A DNA stretch of 21,886 nt from Actinomortierella ambigua (lineage: Eukaryota; Mortierellomycota; Mortierellomycetes; Mortierellales; Mortierellaceae), in assembly GCA_016098155.1 (NCBI GenBank), contig JAAAJB010000580.1, positions 1-21,886 of the forward strand, read 5' to 3'. Position 1 is the stretch's first letter. Every line of letters begins with the position of its first letter. Below the pieces are notes generated by a model. That model was not told the origin of the DNA. It ran no database searches and saw only the letters and a list, made by a program, of their open reading frames with translations. This document shows, one piece after another, positions 18,220 through 21,886 of the stretch. A program made the position numbers and the translations under genes.

Positions 18220-20640
18220 ATGCTCCCTCCTCGGATGCCTCGCCGGCCATATAAACGGCTGCTCGGGCTGGCTGCAGCTGCCCTCGTTCTTTTGTCTATG
18301 CCAAGTCTTGCAAGTGCACATTCTTCGTCTGTAGCCCATGAACAATCGTCCATGACAGCGGAATGTGTTAATGTAAGAGACATGCGACTTTCTTCTGGTC
18401 ACTTGTGTGGAGGAAGGCTCTAACCGCCGAGCCTGGGACATGAGTCCCTGGAGAAGAGTGAAGTGTTGCTAATGGCTATATCCCCCTTCGCTTTTATCTA
18501 AACTGCGCATATAGCCTTCAGGTGTGATCGGCGACTCTTGTGGATGTGACTATGAGACGGTCGATCGGCTGAACGTTGACTTTGCAACACAGCTCCAGCA
18601 GCTCGTCAAGACGCCCTTTTTCAGATACTTTAAGGTAACAAGAGAAAAAAGGCGAGAGAAGGACCCTGACGAAAGAAAGATAACAACGTGGAATTTGATG
18701 AAAGGATGACACTCGCTGATCCGCCATTCTTATTTTTACTTATCCGATGTTTCGCTTTGTAGGTCAACCTGTATAGAGACTGTCCGTTCTGGGAAGGAGG
18801 CGGTCTTTGCATGAACCGCGACTGCTCAGTCGAGACAATGGACGAACAAGACGTTCCTGAAAAGTGGAAGAGCAGCACCTTGGGCAAGGTCTCAATGGCA
18901 CCCAACCCTGTAAGTCTAAAATGACCTTTCTCGGTGGTATTGCTTTTTTAGTAGGGCATTTTTCAATGTTTTACCATTGTCCCACGGGGTCCTGCATGGC
19001 ATGGTCGAAAAATTTTGTTTCCCCTTCTCGACGGCTCACCTTGTTTCAAAAAATACGTGTGTGTAACACCTTTTTTTTTTTTCGTCTTCTTCCTCTTAGC
19101 TTCTCGGAGGACGACTGGCACCACCGAAAAGGCTGCTCAAGGATCAGGATTTTTGCATCATCGAGTCTCCTTCGGACGACGAGGCCGTCTACGTGGACCT
19201 GGGCGAGAACCCCGAGCGGTTCACGGGCTACTCGGGCGCTTCGGCCAACATGGTCTGGAAGGCGATTTACGAGGAAAACTGTTTTGATGTCTCCAAGGAG
19301 ATGACGGCCTCGTGCCAGTACTGCACACGGGAGCGCGAACGGGTCGCGCACCTCAAGGAGGAGAAGCATAAGAAGCATCAGCAAGAGCAGAAGGAGAAGA
19401 AGGAGAAGATTCAGACCATGGCTCCAGAAGAGTTGGAGGAGGATCATGTCGACTCACCGCTCGAGCCACCCCAGACAGCGCGGATGAAGGAGACCGTGCC
19501 TACCCAGGAAGAGATGGATGCCATTTTTGAAAAGGTGCCGCAGGGCAAGGGCCAGTTGGAGCAGCTCATGCAGCACATCACTGACAAGGACGACGCTCAG
19601 ATCTCGTGTCTGGAGAAACGTGTCTACTACCGCCTTATTTCTGGTAAGTTTTGAGCATTGATAATCCCCCTGTACAGGTGAAAATGATTGATCTGATATG
19701 ACTTTTTTTTACTCATCATTTATTTATACTTCTGTCCCTATTGCGTGAATAATAACACCAAAAAAACATATTAGGCCTCCACTCGTCCATTTCTATCCAT
19801 ATCTGCGATGAATGGTTCAACCAGACGACCGGTGAATGGGGCCCGAACCTAGACTGTTTCATCTCACGTGTGGGCATGCACCCGGAGCGCCTGGAGAACA
19901 TCTATTTTGACTATGCGGTCTTGCTGCGAGCGGTGAGCAAGGTCTCAGACTATCTGGCCGGGTACGAGTTTTGCACGGGCGAGCCGTCGATTGACCACAA
20001 CATCAAGGCGCTGATGAACGAGGTGATTGATCTGGCCAAGAAGTGTCCGCCGACCTTTGACGAGCGCACGCTGTTCAAGGAGAAGTCGTCGTTGGAGACG
20101 ATTCAACTGAAGCAACAGTTCCGGGACCATTTCCGGAACGTGAGTCGTATCATGGACTGTGTCGGATGTGAAAAGTGTCGACTGTGGGGCAAGGTCCAGA
20201 CCCAGGGTCTGGGCACGGCCCTCAAGCTGTTGTTTTCGTACGATGATCGTGGTATCCAACAACATGTAAAAAAGGCTGCTGCTACCACTCGAGGCCAGCA
20301 TGATATCCTCGAGCGGTCAGAGATTGTCGCGCTGTTCAATACGTTTAACCGGTTCTCGGAGAGTATCACCGCCATTGAACGGTTCCGACGCATGTATCAG
20401 GAACGCTTGGATGAGCAACGAAATGCGAAGAAGCAGCAAAGTCAACAACAACAACAACAACAAGTGCAGGCGGCGTTAGAGGGAGCCCGTGTTTGGATCC
20501 AGACGACCTGGCAGGCCGCGGTCGCCAAGGGATGGGATGCAGCGTCGCAGATCGATCAGGCGATGGGCAAGCGAGACGTTCTTCATTTTAGAGTCGTTGT
20601 GGACGCTCTTCGCAACCAGTTCCGGACATGGTTTGGATAG
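18220..20640 (+). CDS. ERO1: ERO1, endoplasmic reticulum FAD-dependent thiol oxidase
   Basis: ER-lumen flavoenzyme that passes electrons from protein disulfide isomerase to oxygen. Exons 18220-18372, 18515-18634, 18763-18909, 19100-19643 and 19775-20640 give 609 residues, against about 563 in yeast. Residues 1-33 form a signal peptide (basic start, GLAAAALVLLSMPSLASA). CGC at 60-62 and DCPFW at 97-101 are followed by the shuttle pair C107/C112 (LCMNRDC). YVDLGENPERFTGY and IYEENCF precede the core. The active site is CVGCEKC (C450, C453, C456) in SRIMDCVGCEKCRLWGK, followed by TQGLGTALK. Oddities are an insert at about 205-305 with an extra CQYC (212-215) and a charged helix, and a poly-Gln run near 541-553 before a roughly 55-residue C-terminal tail with no HDEL. 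The start is chosen for the signal peptide; the frame is open to an upstream ATG at 17986. Confidence 0.94.
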
Positions 20641-20687
20641 ATGGTAGAATTGTTTTTGTTTTTGTTTTCTGATAAATGTATATAAAT

Positions 20688-20721
20688 ATGAAAGAAGAAA
20701 GAAGAAAGAAGAAGAAGAAAA
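20688..20721 (+). repeat. AAAGAAG purine repeat downstream of ERO1
   Basis: A short tract of AAAGAAG and GAAGAA units, purine only, follows an AT-rich stretch just after the ERO1 stop. Confidence 0.75.
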
Positions 20722-21007
20722 ATACGACAGACCGTGCAAAATATTGCGATTGTGATAGAATGGAGACGATAGGTAAGGCTGGCACACACGCACGCCACAG
20801 GACACGCAGAACACTGTTCAATATGGGAATGGAGGAAAATGATACGAAATTGAAAGCTGAGACCTACTGTTCTAGTATCTGTCGGCCCCAACTTTTGCCC
20901 TCAATGTCGACATCTCCCTGGCTGCTCCTACTTGTCGACCCCTTTGGGAGGGGAGGCTCTTCTAAAGGTTTTATTCCTTTATCCAGCCCAGTCCAGCAAA
21001 AAAAATT

Positions 21008-21158
21008 GTGGACCGGCGTAGTTTTCGTGGCCCAGCGTGGTCCAGCGTGGTCCAGTGTGATTTTCGTGGTCCAGCATGGTCCAGCGTGATTTTTGTATCG
21101 AGCGTAGTTTTTGTGATCCATCGTAGTTTTTGTGGTCCAGCGTGGTCCTTCGTGGTCT
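21008..21158 (+). repeat. Degenerate minisatellite based on GTGGTCCAGCG
   Basis: About ten imperfect tandem copies occur in two lengths. A short unit TGGTCCAGCG alternates irregularly with an 18-19 base unit in which the same core is followed by T(A/G)GTTTTT or T(A/G)ATTTTT. Substitutions (GATCCATCG, TATCGAGCG, GTCCTTCG) indicate age. It keeps frames open on both strands for about 100 bases, but the products are repeats of Gly-Pro-Ala-Trp type with no known family. Confidence 0.8.
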
Positions 21159-21831
21159 CTATGGCAGATTGTACGAAAATGCTACTGACATGGCAGCAGA
21201 AAAAAGGGAGAGAGATGAATTTTCAGAGGTCGACAGATAGAAGAGCATATAGGGTCCTCAAAGACGCAAGGAGACGACCCACAGAAGTGGACTCAACTTC
21301 AGCCTCACACATTTCCTTCCAGCCGATGCGTAGGATCTAACACTGTCCGCCACACATTGTCGAGGAAGTGAACTTTAGAGACATGTGGCAAGGATTCCGG
21401 CTTGTCACTCCCTCTTCCGGAGTTGACACCAACGGAGCCTGAAGGAGCGGCAACCTCCTGACGTCGCGTGGCATGGCAGCGGTGGAGACGACACCCGATC
21501 AACACACCGATGACGATGAAAGGGTGGAGCTGCCGCCACCCTTGGACCTTTTTGAACCTTTTTGACCTCTTTTCTGGGACACTCTCCCCTTTGTCGGGTT
21601 TTCCACCTTTGTTTCCGTAACAGATAGTCTATATCCTCTATTCGCGTCTCGGAGATCGCGGACAGGTGCGCGCCCAAGAATGAAACAAAAAAAAATTGGC
21701 AACGGGCTTTAAGCCTACTACATACAAAAATGGTAGCAAAGGCTGCAATCATCCCGGGTTCAATGTGGGAACCGAAGACCATGCGCAGCTATGAGAGCCC
21801 GACAAACGGAGGCACAAAAGGCAAAAGGAAA

Positions 21832-21886
21832 GGGCCGAACCGGGATTTGAACCCGGGACCTCTCGCACCCTAAGCGAGAATCATAC
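21832..21886 (-). tRNA. tRNA-Pro (anticodon AGG), 5' end outside window
   Basis: Read on the minus strand, the sequence gives an anticodon stem TCTCGC/GCGAGA with loop TTAGGGT, placing anticodon AGG at 21871-21869 (decodes CCU/CCC after A34 editing). The T-arm CCGGG-TTCAAAT-CCCGG follows, then the acceptor strand TTCGGCC and discriminator C at 21832. This matches eukaryotic tRNA-Pro. The D-arm and the 5' acceptor strand (roughly 18 bases) are cut off by the window end. T-runs just downstream (TTTT at 21826-21823 and again at 21818-21815) fit an RNA polymerase III terminator. Confidence 0.9.

Larger units (their letters stand above)
20641..21831. other. Non-coding stretch between ERO1 and tRNA-Pro
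   Basis: These 1191 bases show no recognisable protein gene. ERO1 3' signals are probably within 20641-20690 (T-rich then ATAAATGTATATAAATATG). AAAGAAG-type repeats occupy about 20688-20720, and a decayed minisatellite lies at 21008-21158. From about 21170 to 21800 there are only short open frames without a family I know. Confidence 0.6.

Noticed and set aside
20864..21340. Open frames on both strands across the minisatellite
   Set aside because: The repeat lacks stops by composition. The peptides are irregular repeats with no family, and codons show no bias.
21735..21800. Possible second tRNA near a GGGTTCAA box
   Set aside because: GGGTTCAATGTGGG does not form a proper T-arm, and no anticodon or acceptor stem can be paired around it.
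1..21886. CRISPR arrays, insertion sequences, prophage or operon signals
   Set aside because: The DNA is eukaryotic nuclear sequence. No regular spacer-repeat array or transposase motif was seen, and genes are separated by individual promoters.

Overview
The window is nuclear DNA from a filamentous, probably early-diverging fungus. I infer Mucoromycota, possibly Mortierella-like; no marker here settles the rank. The evidence is intron-split eukaryotic genes with GT-AG introns of about 115-315 bases, a perfect TACTAAC branch point in one intron, a mitochondrial ribosomal protein closely resembling the yeast one, and animal-like orthologues of SET1 and TBC1D20. I assembled exons by hand from open frames, splice signals and family alignments known to me. 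No transcript data were available.

Layout, left to right. SET1, the COMPASS histone H3K4 methyltransferase, runs on the minus strand from 6029 to 84 in five exons. A 1.07 kb divergent promoter full of purine/pyrimidine microsatellites and G-runs (6030-7095) separates it from a PRA1-family membrane gene (7096-8013, plus strand, three exons). Converging on PRA1 is a TBC1D20-type Rab GTPase-activating protein with a C-terminal membrane anchor (10373-8296, minus strand, eight exons). Upstream of that on the same strand is an intronless mitochondrial ribosomal protein uS8m gene (11494-11033). It shares a 541-base divergent, pyrimidine-rich promoter with the clathrin heavy chain gene CHC1 (12036-17836, plus strand, five exons). 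ERO1, the ER thiol oxidase, follows on the plus strand (18220-20640, five exons). The last 1.2 kb is non-coding. It holds a decayed minisatellite and the 3' part of a tRNA-Pro(AGG) cut off by the window end.

Four of the six protein genes (PRA1, TBC1D20, CHC1, ERO1) serve the secretory and endomembrane system: Rab membrane cycling, Rab GTP hydrolysis, vesicle coating and ER disulfide formation. SET1 and uS8m do not. Nothing shows that these genes are co-regulated, and the order may be chance. No mobile element, CRISPR array or clearly novel system was found. The most unusual signals are the G-quadruplex-type runs in the SET1/PRA1 promoter, an extra CxxC-bearing insert in ERO1, two arginine/serine-rich blocks in SET1, a tiny upstream reading frame overlapping the SET1 start, atypical splice donors in CHC1, and a possible alternative tail on the TBC1D20 protein.
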